Shown: positions 19,266 through 28,131, counted from the stretch's first letter. The stretch is DNA of 64,000 nt from Flavobacteriia bacterium (GCA_016183815.1 JACPDW010000010.1:62001-126000); one strand, 5' to 3'. Notes: a model not told the origin generated them from the letters alone. A program made the numbers and translations.

Positions 19266-20186
19266 CTACAACCAACGTGGGTGTTTTGATTTTTGTACCG
19301 GTGGTTCTGGAATTATATATCTATATTTCAAAAAGAACTCATGAGATCCTTTTGATATTGTTCTTAATTTATTCAAAGTTAAATCATAAGAATATCCTAT
19401 GCCAATTTTTCCGCTATCATAACCCAACATTACTCCTAATCCATCACTTAATCGGTAAGTAGCCCCAGCATATAAACTGTTATAAAAAAATCTTGCATTT
19501 AACTCAGTAGAGAATTTCACAAACTCTGTTCTCATTAACATTTGAATATCTATACGTTTAACCCCTTGATCATCTAAATTTAAACCTTTACCAACTAATA
19601 CAAATAAGTTTCTTGCATTATTGTAGTTTATATTTTTCAATTCAGCTCCACTTAAGTGAGTCATAGAAAGCCCTGCATAAAACTTATTCAATGTTTTATA
19701 GAACAAACCTAAGTTAACATCTAAATTAACACCTCCACCTGATGCAGGTAAAAGCGGGTCGGTATAATCACCTCCAGATGGAATCCAATCACCATTAAAT
19801 CCAACATTCACCATACCAAGACCCAGTCCGATACCCAATTCTCTACCACCTCCAAGCTGCCAAGGAAATGATACATTAAGAAGAACGTTATTTTGACGCA
19901 TGTGACCGATGGCATCGTGATAAAATGATAGACCCAAATTAACAGGTAAATACCTATTAACGTTTGCATCAACATTAAATAACACAGAATTGGGAGCTCC
20001 ATTAATCTTATCCCACTGATTACGATAAATAATCGTACCAGTTATTCCATCATTCATTCCAGTTGATCCTGGATTGATTGTCATCTTATCATAAATAAAA
20101 TGCGTCAACAATTTTTCCTGTTGTGCATTTATCATTTGACTTGAACAAGCCAAAATTGTAGTAATTGATAATAAAAATTTTTTCAT
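19266..20186 (-). CDS. PorP/SprF family outer membrane protein
   Basis: A 306-residue protein with a signal peptide (ending INAQ) and the PorP/SprF signature start QQEKLLTHFIYDKMTINPGSTGM, followed by alternating beta strands ending at a Pro/Lys-rich tail. Family members are outer membrane barrels that help export or anchor type B cargo at the cell surface (SprF with SprB, PorP with the Por ring). It lies directly upstream of gldK in the same orientation, the arrangement known from Porphyromonas porPKLMN. A divergent gap of 225 bases separates it from truB. Confidence 0.93.
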   Translation of the reverse strand: MKKFLLSITTILACSSQMINAQQEKLLTHFIYDKMTINPGSTGMNDGITGTIIYRNQWDKINGAPNSVLFNVDANVNRYLPVNLGLSFYHDAIGHMRQNNVLLNVSFPWQLGGGRELGIGLGLGMVNVGFNGDWIPSGGDYTDPLLPASGGGVNLDVNLGLFYKTLNKFYAGLSMTHLSGAELKNINYNNARNLFVLVGKGLNLDDQGVKRIDIQMLMRTEFVKFSTELNARFFYNSLYAGATYRLSDGLGVMLGYDSGKIGIGYSYDLTLNKLRTISKGSHEFFLKYRYIIPEPPVQKSKHPRWL

Positions 20187-20399
20187 AAATGGTATTGGTT
20201 TACACTCATTTAACTAACCATAGCATTGGAAAAGACCTCTGCATTTGGGCACTAAAATAAATAAAATTATTTAATTAACACATCTTTTGTTAAAAAATTT
20301 TAACTTTTTTAATAAAACTTTAAATAGCTTTTACGAAAATAATTCTATTAAGTTACATTAAGTATAGATTATTTAACGAATTCAAACTTTATTAATGAT

Positions 20400-20407
20400 T
20401 AATTTTG
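20400..20407 (+). promoter_or_regulatory. Putative -7 box of truB, four bases from the start codon
   Basis: TAATTTTG, then TGGA, then the ATG at 20412. With the usual distance from this box to the start site (several bases), transcription would begin at or next to the A of ATG, giving a leaderless mRNA. No clear -33 TTTG at the usual spacing. Confidence 0.55.
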
Positions 20408-20411
20408 TGGA

Positions 20412-21104
20412 ATGAATTTTATAAACGGAGAAATATTACTTATTAACAAACCTTATGGCTGGACATCTTTTGATGTTGTCAATAAAATAAGATGGCATAT
20501 TAAAAGAAAATTGGGTTTAAAAAAAATTAAAGTGGGTCATGCAGGAACCTTAGATCCTTTAGCAGAAGGATTACTTATCCTTTGTACAGGTAAAAAAACA
20601 AAAGAAATCGAAAAGATACAGCAAGAAAGTAAATGGTATTCAGGAAAAATACTTTTAGGAAAAACCACACCTTCTTTTGATTTAGAAACAGAATATTCTG
20701 AGGAATTTGAAACACAACATATTTTGAAAGAAGATATGGAAAGGGTTTGTAAATCTTTTATTGGTAAACAAAATCAAATTCCCCCGCTTTTTTCAGCAAA
20801 AAAAATCGATGGTAAAAGAGCTTATTTGTCAGCAAGAAAAGGTCAAAACATAGAATTAAATCCACAACAAATAGAAATTTTTGATTTTAAAATAAATACA
20901 GAAAATTTTCCAGAAATAGAATTCAAGATACATTGTACTAAAGGAACTTATATACGAAGTATTGCAAATGATTTTGGAAAAAAATTAAATTCAGGCGGAA
21001 CATTAATACAACTTAAAAGAGACTCTTCGGGTTCATTTCATATTAACAAAGCTTATCAAATAGATGAAATTCTCACTTTGATTGATGAGCTTGAGGTAGG
21101 GTGA
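20412..21104 (+). CDS. truB: tRNA pseudouridine-55 synthase
   Basis: A 230-residue TruB, shorter than the E. coli enzyme because it lacks the C-terminal PUA domain, as usual in Bacteroidota. It makes pseudouridine 55 in tRNA. The catalytic Asp is residue 48 in GHAGTLDPLAEG; other conserved pieces are GWTSFDVVNKIR and KGTYIRSIANDFG. The last 32 bases overlap, in antisense, the 3' end of the histidine kinase gene. Confidence 0.96.
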   Translation: MNFINGEILLINKPYGWTSFDVVNKIRWHIKRKLGLKKIKVGHAGTLDPLAEGLLILCTGKKTKEIEKIQQESKWYSGKILLGKTTPSFDLETEYSEEFETQHILKEDMERVCKSFIGKQNQIPPLFSAKKIDGKRAYLSARKGQNIELNPQQIEIFDFKINTENFPEIEFKIHCTKGTYIRSIANDFGKKLNSGGTLIQLKRDSSGSFHINKAYQIDEILTLIDELEVG

Positions 21105-21984
21105 TTTTAAAGACAGAACCTTTTGGCTTGTTTAAAAAATATTCAATTTTACCGTTACTGATATTAACAAATTCTTTAACTATATATAATCCCAGTCCAG
21201 TTCCTTTTGTTTTGCGTGTTTCTTCTTCTCCAATTCTAAAAAATTTTTCAAACAATTGACTGTGATATTTTTCTGGTATCCCCTCCCCTTTGTCTATAAA
21301 AGAAATGTTTATTTGTTGGTCGTTTTGAATATGAATTTCTAAAATTTCATTTATACCAACATATTTTTGCACGTTTTCAATTAAATTTATACAGATTGTT
21401 TTAAAAATAAACTCGTCAATATATAAAAAACAAGTAGGTTGATTGTGGTAAATCTTTATCCATTCTTTTTGATATTTTTGATTGTATTTGATTTTTAAAT
21501 CATTTAATAATTGAAGCAAATCTATCCAATTATTTTGAGTTTCAATTTGTTTGTTTTCGATAGCTGCAGAGAGCAAAATGCTTTCAACAACTTCTTCTAA
21601 ACGTTTGTTTTCTATTAATGTTTTTTCTAAAAGTTCTTTGTTTTTATCAGGGCTTAATTGGTGTTTTAACAATGTTTGAAGATATAATTTAATAGATGCT
21701 AAAGGTGTTTTTAATTCATGTGTTACCGACAATAAAAAGTTGTGTTGTCGTTTGCTTAACTCTTGTTCCTTGGTAATAGAGGATTTCAATTTCCATAATC
21801 CGAACAATAATATAAGTAAAAAAACCGTTCCTTCTCCAATTATCATTGAGACTTTATTACCAGTAACCTGATGAACAGCTTTAAATTCATTTGTCATTTT
21901 AATCAAGAGGTAACCCCACCATATAAATTGAATGATTACATATATTGATAAAAAATAAAATAAAATTAAAGTTTGTTTTTTCAT
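21073..21984 (-). CDS. Orphan membrane sensor histidine kinase
   Basis: A 303-residue kinase with two hydrophobic segments (about 5-29 and 46-63), a very short extracytoplasmic loop, and then HisKA with the phosphoacceptor His 89 (HELKTPLASIKLYL) and a HATPase domain (NLIENVQKY, DKGEGIP, GTGLGLYIVKEF). No HAMP or PAS domain is visible. No response regulator lies nearby; the next gene on this side is an unknown membrane protein, transcribed away from it. The signal may be sensed in or near the membrane, given the small loop. The 3' ends of this gene and truB overlap by 32 bases. Confidence 0.9.
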   Translation of the reverse strand: MKKQTLILFYFLSIYVIIQFIWWGYLLIKMTNEFKAVHQVTGNKVSMIIGEGTVFLLILLFGLWKLKSSITKEQELSKRQHNFLLSVTHELKTPLASIKLYLQTLLKHQLSPDKNKELLEKTLIENKRLEEVVESILLSAAIENKQIETQNNWIDLLQLLNDLKIKYNQKYQKEWIKIYHNQPTCFLYIDEFIFKTICINLIENVQKYVGINEILEIHIQNDQQINISFIDKGEGIPEKYHSQLFEKFFRIGEEETRKTKGTGLGLYIVKEFVNISNGKIEYFLNKPKGSVFKITLPQAHQSK

Positions 21985-22103
21985 AAAATATTATTGAATG
22001 ATTTTTAAAATGATTTATAGATCTCAAATGATTTTAATATGTACTAAATTATAAATAATTTGCTTTAGCAACTTAAAATCTAATTTTAAAAGCGTTTATT
22101 TTT

Positions 22104-22111
22104 TAATTTTG
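22104..22111 (+). promoter_or_regulatory. Putative -7 box four bases from a GTG start
   Basis: TAATTTTG, then TGAA, then GTG at 22116: the same box and the same 4-base distance as truB. This would give a leaderless mRNA. No clear -33 TTTG. Confidence 0.5.
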
Positions 22112-22115
22112 TGAA

Positions 22116-22769
22116 GTGAAGTTTATTGAAATCGCATTTCGTTTAGGAGTAGTGTTAGGAATATTTTCTTTTATTTGGTTTTTTATTCAATTAAGTTATA
22201 CACTAATTACCTCAAAAAGGTCAAAATCGATATATGAAATATATTTTTTTAAATACATTCAATACTTTTTAATTGTAAACGTATCCTTTTTATTCTGTTA
22301 TAGAAATGATCAATTCAATGAAATTGTTTTTTCTGATGTTATTTTTTCAGGATTTGTATTGATATTGTATTTGGTTGGAAAGTTGCAAAATCAAGAAAAT
22401 CGAAAAAATTTATTTCAATTTGCACAAAACAAATTACCTTTTATACAAATGGGTTACAATTATTATGCTGAATTAGGAAGTATATTTTTTTCAATAAGCA
22501 TTTTTTTTCTCTTTATTATTTATCCACAAATTGCAACAAATGTTATCAGTAAATGGTTTTACTACAACATATTAAGCATAGAAAAAAGTTTCTTTTTTGG
22601 AATGATATTCAAACTAGTAGGTTTTTTTATTTTAATGGGAATTATTATAAAATTGTTAAATGGTTTTATGTTCCTTGTTTCTGGAAGACCATTGATGTCA
22701 GTTGATAGTAAATTATATAATAACAAAAATAATAAAGACGACGATTTTGATTCTTATGAAGAATTATAA
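22116..22769 (+). CDS. Unknown integral membrane protein
   Basis: A 217-residue protein with about five hydrophobic segments (near residues 8-30, 45-62, 72-88, 122-142 and 165-190) and an acidic, Asn/Lys-rich tail (NNKNNKDDDFDSYEEL) likely in the cytoplasm. The start is GTG, and the next in-frame Met is well inside, so the start is probably right. I do not recognise the family. It is divergent from the orphan histidine kinase, so a sensing partnership is possible, but nothing else supports it. Confidence 0.7.
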   Translation: MKFIEIAFRLGVVLGIFSFIWFFIQLSYTLITSKRSKSIYEIYFFKYIQYFLIVNVSFLFCYRNDQFNEIVFSDVIFSGFVLILYLVGKLQNQENRKNLFQFAQNKLPFIQMGYNYYAELGSIFFSISIFFLFIIYPQIATNVISKWFYYNILSIEKSFFFGMIFKLVGFFILMGIIIKLLNGFMFLVSGRPLMSVDSKLYNNKNNKDDDFDSYEEL

Positions 22770-22805
22770 GAAGTTTTCAAAATAAATTTAAAAGAACAAA
22801 CTTAC

Positions 22806-23882
22806 CTAATTATCCCCTTTCATCTTTTCAGCGTTTTCTGCCATTTTTAATGCGTCAATCATGTCTTGAATATCACCATTCATAAAACTACTTAAATTAT
22901 AAATTGTTTTATTAATTCGATGGTCTGTTATTCGACCTTGAGGATAATTGTACGTTCTAATTTTAGCCGACCTGTCGCCTGTTGAAACCAAGGTTTTTCT
23001 ATGAGCTGCTCTTTCATCATGAACTCGATCTAACTCAATTTGATACAATCTAGATCTTAATACTGAAATAGCTTTTTCTAAATTTTTATGTTGAGATCGA
23101 CCGTCTTGACATTCAACAACTAAACCAGAAGGAATATGTGTCAATCGTATTGCAGACTCGGTTTTATTAATATGTTGACCGCCAGCCCCACTTGCACGAA
23201 AAGTATCTCTACGAACATCACTCATGTTTAATTCAAAATCTACTTCTTCAGCTTCAGGAAGAACAGCAACAGTAATTGCTGAAGTATGAACTCTTCCTTG
23301 CGATTCTGTTTCGGGTACACGTTGAACTCGATGAACTCCAGATTCAAATTTTAACATACCATAAATTCCTTCACCGGTAATTTCTAAGGCGATTTCTTTA
23401 ATGCCCTTAGTTCCTCCCTCTTGTGAATTTAATACTTCATAATTCCAACCTTTTTCTTTGAAAAATAAAGTGTACATTCTAAAACAATCTTCAACAAAAA
23501 TACAAGCTTCATCTCCTCCTGTACCAGCTCTTAATTCCATTATTGCATTTTTGTCGTCTTCAGGGTCTTTTGGAATTAATAGATATTTAATTTCTTCTTC
23601 TAAAGCAGGTTTTAGATTTTCAAGCTCGTCTAATTCAAGTTTGGCCATTTCTCTCATTTCTGCATCCTGTTCATTTTGCAACAAATTTTGAGTATTAGAA
23701 ATATTATCTAAAATATTTTTATATTTTTTATAAACAATTACAATATCTTCTAAATCTCTATATTCTTTATTTAATTTAACAAAACGACTCATGTCGGAAA
23801 TAATATCAGGATCTACGATAAGTGTACTTACCTCTTGAAAACGATAATAAATTGCTTCTAATTTTTGTAATAATTCATTCAT
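22806..23882 (-). CDS. prfA: Peptide chain release factor 1
   Basis: A 358-residue RF1 (the track start at 23888 is a TTG; the ATG at 23882 is chosen). It reads UAA and UAG. The GGQ motif is in RASGAGGQHINKTESAIR, and the tripeptide-anticodon region is present around RVQRVPETESQGRVHTS. The ATG lies 2 bases beyond the purM stop codon, so the two are co-transcribed. Confidence 0.97.
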   Translation of the reverse strand: MNELLQKLEAIYYRFQEVSTLIVDPDIISDMSRFVKLNKEYRDLEDIVIVYKKYKNILDNISNTQNLLQNEQDAEMREMAKLELDELENLKPALEEEIKYLLIPKDPEDDKNAIMELRAGTGGDEACIFVEDCFRMYTLFFKEKGWNYEVLNSQEGGTKGIKEIALEITGEGIYGMLKFESGVHRVQRVPETESQGRVHTSAITVAVLPEAEEVDFELNMSDVRRDTFRASGAGGQHINKTESAIRLTHIPSGLVVECQDGRSQHKNLEKAISVLRSRLYQIELDRVHDERAAHRKTLVSTGDRSAKIRTYNYPQGRITDHRINKTIYNLSSFMNGDIQDMIDALKMAENAEKMKGDN

Positions 23883-23884
23883 AA

Positions 23885-25051
23885 TCAATATTCAAAACGA
23901 CCAAATTCGGATTCAATTGTTAATTTTTTACTATCACTTTTTTCGACATAACCAATTACTTGTGCTTCGACATTAAATGATTTTGAAATTTGAATTATAT
24001 CGTCAGCAATCTCTTTTGGAACATATAATTCCATTCTGTGTCCCATATTAAAGACTTCATACATTTCTCTATAAGATGTATTGGATTCGCTATGAATTAA
24101 GTTAAAAAGAGGGGGAAGTGAAAACAGATTATTTTTAATCACATGTAACGAATCAATAAAGTGTAAAATTTTAGTTTGACCACCACCACTACAATGCACA
24201 ATCCCATGAATTTCTTTTCTATATTTGTCCAATACTTTTTTAATAATTGGAGCATAAGTTCTAGTTGGAGAAAGAACTAGTTTACCTGCATTTAGAGGAG
24301 TAAATTCAATTTTATCTAAAAGTGATTTACTTCCAGAATAAACGAATTTAGATTCTATTTGATTGTCATATGACTCGGGATAAACTTTATTTAAATCTTT
24401 AAAAACATCATGTCTAGCTGAAGTTAATCCATTACTTCCCATTCCACCATTATATTCTTCTTCATAACTAGATTTACCAAAAGAAGACAAACCAACGATG
24501 ACATCACCTACTGAAATATTTGAATTATCTATAACGTCTGATTTTTTCATTCTACAAACTACTGTAGAATCAACAATAATTGTTTTAACTAAATCACCGA
24601 CATCAGCAGTTTCACCTCCAGTTGAAAATATTGAAATACCATAAGAACGCAAATTTTCTAAAAAATCTTCAGAACCTTTAATAATTTCAGAGATTACAAT
24701 TCCTGGAATTCGTAATTTATTCCTTCCTATTGTTGAAGAGATTAAAATATTTTCTGTTGCACCAACACAAAGTAAATCATCAATATTCATAACGATTGCA
24801 TCTTGAGCAATTCCTTTCCAAACAGAAAGATCACCAGTTTCTTTCCAATAACAATATGCTAAGGAAGATTTTGTTCCTGCTCCATCGGCGTGCATTACAA
24901 CGCAATATTGATCATCATTTCCTAAATAATCAGGCACAATTTTACAAAATGCTTTAGGATACATTCCTTTATCTAAGTTTGATATTGCTTTATGAACATC
25001 TTCTTTTTGAGAAGAAACACCTCTTTGATTATACCTTTTATTTTCTTGCAT
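23885..25051 (-). CDS. purM: Phosphoribosylformylglycinamidine cyclo-ligase (AIR synthase)
   Basis: 388 residues from the ATG at 25051; the track's TTG start at 25063 lies inside the promoter box, so it is rejected. Conserved motifs: GVSSQKEDVHKAIS, HADGAGTKSSLAY, FSTGGETADVGD, VVGLSSFGKSSYEEEYNGGMGSNGLTSARH and VHCSGGGQTKILHF. It closes the imidazole ring in purine synthesis (ATP + FGAM to AIR). The family is somewhat longer than E. coli PurM, as is common in Bacteroidota. It is the first gene of the purM-prfA pair. Confidence 0.95.
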   Translation of the reverse strand: MQENKRYNQRGVSSQKEDVHKAISNLDKGMYPKAFCKIVPDYLGNDDQYCVVMHADGAGTKSSLAYCYWKETGDLSVWKGIAQDAIVMNIDDLLCVGATENILISSTIGRNKLRIPGIVISEIIKGSEDFLENLRSYGISIFSTGGETADVGDLVKTIIVDSTVVCRMKKSDVIDNSNISVGDVIVGLSSFGKSSYEEEYNGGMGSNGLTSARHDVFKDLNKVYPESYDNQIESKFVYSGSKSLLDKIEFTPLNAGKLVLSPTRTYAPIIKKVLDKYRKEIHGIVHCSGGGQTKILHFIDSLHVIKNNLFSLPPLFNLIHSESNTSYREMYEVFNMGHRMELYVPKEIADDIIQISKSFNVEAQVIGYVEKSDSKKLTIESEFGRFEY

Positions 25052-25060
25052 AAATCGATG

Positions 25061-25068
25061 CAAAATTA
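25061..25068 (-). promoter_or_regulatory. Putative -7 box of purM-prfA
   Basis: On the minus strand this reads TAATTTTG, with 9 bases to the ATG at 25051. It covers the TTG that the ORF track proposes as start, which argues for the ATG as the real start. The leader would be a few bases long. Confidence 0.5.
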
Positions 25069-25082
25069 ATTATTATAAATAA

Positions 25083-25110
25083 AAAAAGAGTTCCAATTGG
25101 AACTCTTTTT
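25083..25110 (-). terminator. Intrinsic terminator of the ompA transcript
   Basis: aaaaagagttccaattggaactcttttt is a perfect palindrome, ending in T-runs on both strands. On the minus strand it lies about 23 bases after the OmpA-family stop and 15 bases before the purM promoter box. It should end the abundant outer membrane protein transcript. Confidence 0.85.
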
Positions 25111-25132
25111 TATAATTTAAGTTATTAAATTT

Positions 25133-26497
25133 TTATTCTTGGAAGCTTACTTTGAATTCTACTCTTCTATTTTCAGCTTGTCCTTTTTTAGTTTTATTAC
25201 TTGCTTTTGGTTGAGTATCTCCAAAACCTTGAGCTTTCATTCTTCCTTCAGCAACACCTTTTCCAACTAAGTAAGCTCTTACAGCTTTTGCACGATCATC
25301 AGAAAGTTTTAAGTTATTTGCAGGAACACCAACATTATCTGTATGACCTTCAATTGATAAATTGTAAGAAGGATTAGCCAACATTACTTTAGCCATTTCA
25401 TCTAAGATAGGTAATGATTTTTTAATGATTGAAGCTTTTCCAGAATCAAATTGAACTCCTTTCATCGCTTTAGTCATTAAGTTTTTAACAGCTTCTTTAA
25501 CTACTGGACAACCATTATCTGCAGCTAAACCAGCAGCGTTAGGACATTTGTCAACGAAATCATAAACTCCATCACCATCTTTATCAGGACAACCATTAGC
25601 AGAAGCAACACCTTTGATAGTAGGACAGAAATCGTTCACATCTAATACTCCATCACCATCAATATCAACTACTTTTTTCTCAATTACAGTAACACCTTTT
25701 GTATTTACATTAGCACCTTCTGCTGTACCTGGTTCTTGATCAATATAGTTAGGAACACCATCTTTATCATCATCCATCATGTCTTTTTCAGCTTTGGCAA
25801 TTTTTGCTTTTAAAGCTTCTAACTCTGCAGGATTACCTACTTGATTTGGAGTCCAATCAGCATGTTCAGCTTGATCACCTAAGTAATAAGAAAAACCTAA
25901 AGCTAAATTTACATGAGTCTTATCTAAACCTCTTAATGCAGCTTTATCTTCAGTCCATTCATCCATACTGTAAGTCCATTGTCCTTGAATACCCGAAGTA
26001 AAACCTGCATCTATCCATGCAGACAAATTAGGGATGATTTTAAACATAGTTGACAAACCAAAATTTATACTTACTTGTTTATCCAATCTTGCATTTGGCG
26101 TTACAGCATCAGTAGATCTCATTAAAAAAGACATCCCTGGACCAGCATGTAACATAAAGTTAACACGATTTGTCCATTGAGAAATGTTACAAATTGTTCC
26201 TAAAGCCACAGTTCCTTCAACTTTCAAATTAATAAAATTATTTGTGAAAGCAACTGCAGTTGTACCATCGTCATTAAATTGGTCAAAAGCCAAACCTAAT
26301 CGATAACCGAAAATGTTAGTCACATTATATCTTACACCAAGACCAGCGTGTACATAGTTCACAACATTCGCATTACCTTGTCTTCTAACTGGCTTATTAA
26401 TACCATACTCTAACTCTATGGCTGTTTTTTTAAAATCTGTTTGTGCACTCAACAAGGTTGACACCACTACAGAACCTAATAATAAAATCTTTTTCAT
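25133..26497 (-). CDS. OmpA family outer membrane protein with TSP type-3 repeats
   Basis: 454 residues from the ATG at 26497 (signal peptide MKKILLLGSVVVSTLLSAQ). An N-terminal beta-barrel (to about residue 225) is followed by calcium-binding thrombospondin type-3 repeats (DDKDGVPNYID, DIDGDGVLDVNDFCP, DKDGDGVYDFVDKCP) with paired Cys, and a C-terminal OmpA peptidoglycan-binding domain with IEGHTDNVG and RAKAVRAYLVGKGV. It anchors the outer membrane to the cell wall. It has a canonical promoter and a strong terminator, consistent with high expression. Confidence 0.95.
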   Translation of the reverse strand: MKKILLLGSVVVSTLLSAQTDFKKTAIELEYGINKPVRRQGNANVVNYVHAGLGVRYNVTNIFGYRLGLAFDQFNDDGTTAVAFTNNFINLKVEGTVALGTICNISQWTNRVNFMLHAGPGMSFLMRSTDAVTPNARLDKQVSINFGLSTMFKIIPNLSAWIDAGFTSGIQGQWTYSMDEWTEDKAALRGLDKTHVNLALGFSYYLGDQAEHADWTPNQVGNPAELEALKAKIAKAEKDMMDDDKDGVPNYIDQEPGTAEGANVNTKGVTVIEKKVVDIDGDGVLDVNDFCPTIKGVASANGCPDKDGDGVYDFVDKCPNAAGLAADNGCPVVKEAVKNLMTKAMKGVQFDSGKASIIKKSLPILDEMAKVMLANPSYNLSIEGHTDNVGVPANNLKLSDDRAKAVRAYLVGKGVAEGRMKAQGFGDTQPKASNKTKKGQAENRRVEFKVSFQE

Positions 26498-26522
26498 AAA
26501 CATATTTTCTTAAATTACGGGA

Positions 26523-26553
26523 CAAAGTTAATACTAAATAATTAAATAGCAAA
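26523..26553 (-). promoter_or_regulatory. Canonical Bacteroidota promoter of the ompA gene
   Basis: On the minus strand: TTTG (26553-26550), a 19-base spacer, then TAACTTTG (26530-26523). This matches TTTG-N19-TAnnTTTG exactly. Start of transcription is expected about 5-7 bases further on, giving a leader of about 20 bases. Confidence 0.8.
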
Positions 26554-26704
26554 TTTTTTTTAACTTTTTTTTAAACTTTATTCTATAATACTGAATAACA
26601 GCTTGTTATAATATATTTTTTTTAAGTTTTGTTTTGTATTTTAAATTATCTGTTTATTTAACTGAAATTTTTCAAAAATTATAATGTATAAATCAAAAAA
26701 TAAT

Positions 26705-26712
26705 TAGGTTTG
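26705..26712 (+). promoter_or_regulatory. Putative -7 box of the rfbA operon, four bases from ATG
   Basis: TAGGTTTG, then TAGA, then the ATG at 26717: the third case of a TAnnTTTG box with exactly 4 bases to the start codon. No convincing -33 box. It shares a 219-base divergent gap with the ompA promoter; the remainder of the gap is AT-rich with nothing else identified. Confidence 0.5.
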
Positions 26713-26716
26713 TAGA

Positions 26717-27592
26717 ATGAAAGGAATTATTTTAGCTGGTGGAACTGGAAGTAGATTACACCCAGTAACCATTGCTGTATCTAAACAGCTTTTACCAATA
26801 TATAATAAACCAATGATTTATTATCCTTTATCGGTACTATTACTTTCAGGAATAAAAGAAATATTAATCATTACAAACAGAGAAAACGTAGAGTTTTTTC
26901 AACTTCTCTTTGGGAATGGGAAACAATTAGGCATCAAAATAGAGTATGCTGTTCAGGAAAAAGCAAATGGTATTGCTGAAGCATTTATAATTGGTGAAAA
27001 GTTTATTGGCAATGATTCTGTTTGTTTAATTTTAGGAGATAATATTTTTTATGGTGATGATTTAATAAAAAAATTGAAAAACGCTATTGAAATAGTTGAA
27101 AAAGAAAAAAAAGCATGTATCTTTTGTTATAATGTAAAAGATCCTGAAAGATATGGCGTGGCAACATACAACACAACAGGAGAGGTAACTTCTATTGAAG
27201 AAAAACCAACAAATCCTCAATCAAATTATGCTGTAACTGGCCTCTATTTTTATCCTAATAATGTAATTGAATTGTCAAAATCCATTACTCCATCAGATAG
27301 AGGTGAATTAGAAATTACATCAATCAATCAACTATACTTAAAAAGTAAAGAATTAAAAGTTCAAACTTTAGGAAGAGGATTTGCTTGGTTAGACACAGGT
27401 ACTTATGAATCTTTACTTGAAGCGAGTCTTTTTATTCAAACAATTGAAAAACGTCAAGGTTTAATGATTGCTTGTATTGAAGAAATCGTATATGATTTAA
27501 AATACATTAACAAAGAAGAATTTATTAAATTAATTGATAGAGTGAGCAAAAATGAATATGGTCAGTATTTAAAAAACAAGTTAAATTCATGA
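26717..27592 (+). CDS. rfbA: Glucose-1-phosphate thymidylyltransferase
   Basis: A 291-residue enzyme making dTDP-glucose. Nucleotide-binding start KGIILAGGTGSRLHPVT (residues 2-18), LLPIYNKPMIYYPLS, LILGDNIFYGDD, and VTGLYFYPNNV with SDRGELEITSINQLYL. The stop overlaps rfbC by 4 bases (ATGA), so translation is coupled. Confidence 0.96.
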   Translation: MKGIILAGGTGSRLHPVTIAVSKQLLPIYNKPMIYYPLSVLLLSGIKEILIITNRENVEFFQLLFGNGKQLGIKIEYAVQEKANGIAEAFIIGEKFIGNDSVCLILGDNIFYGDDLIKKLKNAIEIVEKEKKACIFCYNVKDPERYGVATYNTTGEVTSIEEKPTNPQSNYAVTGLYFYPNNVIELSKSITPSDRGELEITSINQLYLKSKELKVQTLGRGFAWLDTGTYESLLEASLFIQTIEKRQGLMIACIEEIVYDLKYINKEEFIKLIDRVSKNEYGQYLKNKLNS

Positions 27593-28131
27593 ATATATTA
27601 GAAACAGCATTTGAAGGTTTATATGAAATTCTTCCAACTGTTCATTTGGATCAAAGAGGATATTTTTTAGAATCTTTTAATCAAACTTTAAATGCCCAGC
27701 TTAACACAACTTTTATACAAGATAATGAATCTATGTCTTTGTATGGTACACTTAGAGGATTGCATTACCAAAAAGAACCATTTTCTCAGTCTAAGTTAGT
27801 ACGGGTAGTAAAAGGAGAAGTTCTAGATGTAGTTGTTGATTTAAGACCAAACTCAAATACATTTTCAAAACATTTTTCAACAATTTTAAATGATAAAAAC
27901 AAAAAACAACTTTTTATTCCAAAAGGATTTGCACATGGTTTTATAGTTTTAAGTTCAAATGCCATTTTTTCTTATAAAGTAGATAATATCTATAGTCCAA
28001 AGGAAGAAATAGGAATAATTTGGAATGATAAAAAACTAAACATTGATTGGAAATTAAAAGAAAATGAAATTATTGTGTCTGAAAAAGACAAGCACTTAAC
28101 AAGTTTTAATGAATGTATAAATCTATTATGA
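27589..28131 (+). CDS. rfbC: dTDP-4-dehydrorhamnose 3,5-epimerase
   Basis: A 180-residue cupin epimerase: VHLDQRGYFLESFNQ, the catalytic His in TLRGLHYQKEP, VKGEVLDVVVDLRPNS, and IPKGFAHGFIVLS. It acts on the RfbB product. It overlaps rfbA and rfbB by ATGA junctions, giving a tightly coupled three-gene unit. No rfbD follows. Confidence 0.95.
   Translation: MNILETAFEGLYEILPTVHLDQRGYFLESFNQTLNAQLNTTFIQDNESMSLYGTLRGLHYQKEPFSQSKLVRVVKGEVLDVVVDLRPNSNTFSKHFSTILNDKNKKQLFIPKGFAHGFIVLSSNAIFSYKVDNIYSPKEEIGIIWNDKKLNIDWKLKENEIIVSEKDKHLTSFNECINLL

Noticed and set aside
19229-19462. 77-residue plus-strand ORF near the porP 3' end
   Set aside because: It overlaps porP in antisense for most of its length, and the translation is hydrophobic by codon mirror; no upstream signals.
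20187-20411. RNA gene in the porP/truB gap
   Set aside because: I looked for tRNA-like or structured stretches and found only AT-rich sequence and the truB -7 box.
25052-25063. TTG start for purM proposed by the ORF track
   Set aside because: The TTG is part of the TAATTTTG promoter box; the ATG at 25051 is the better start.
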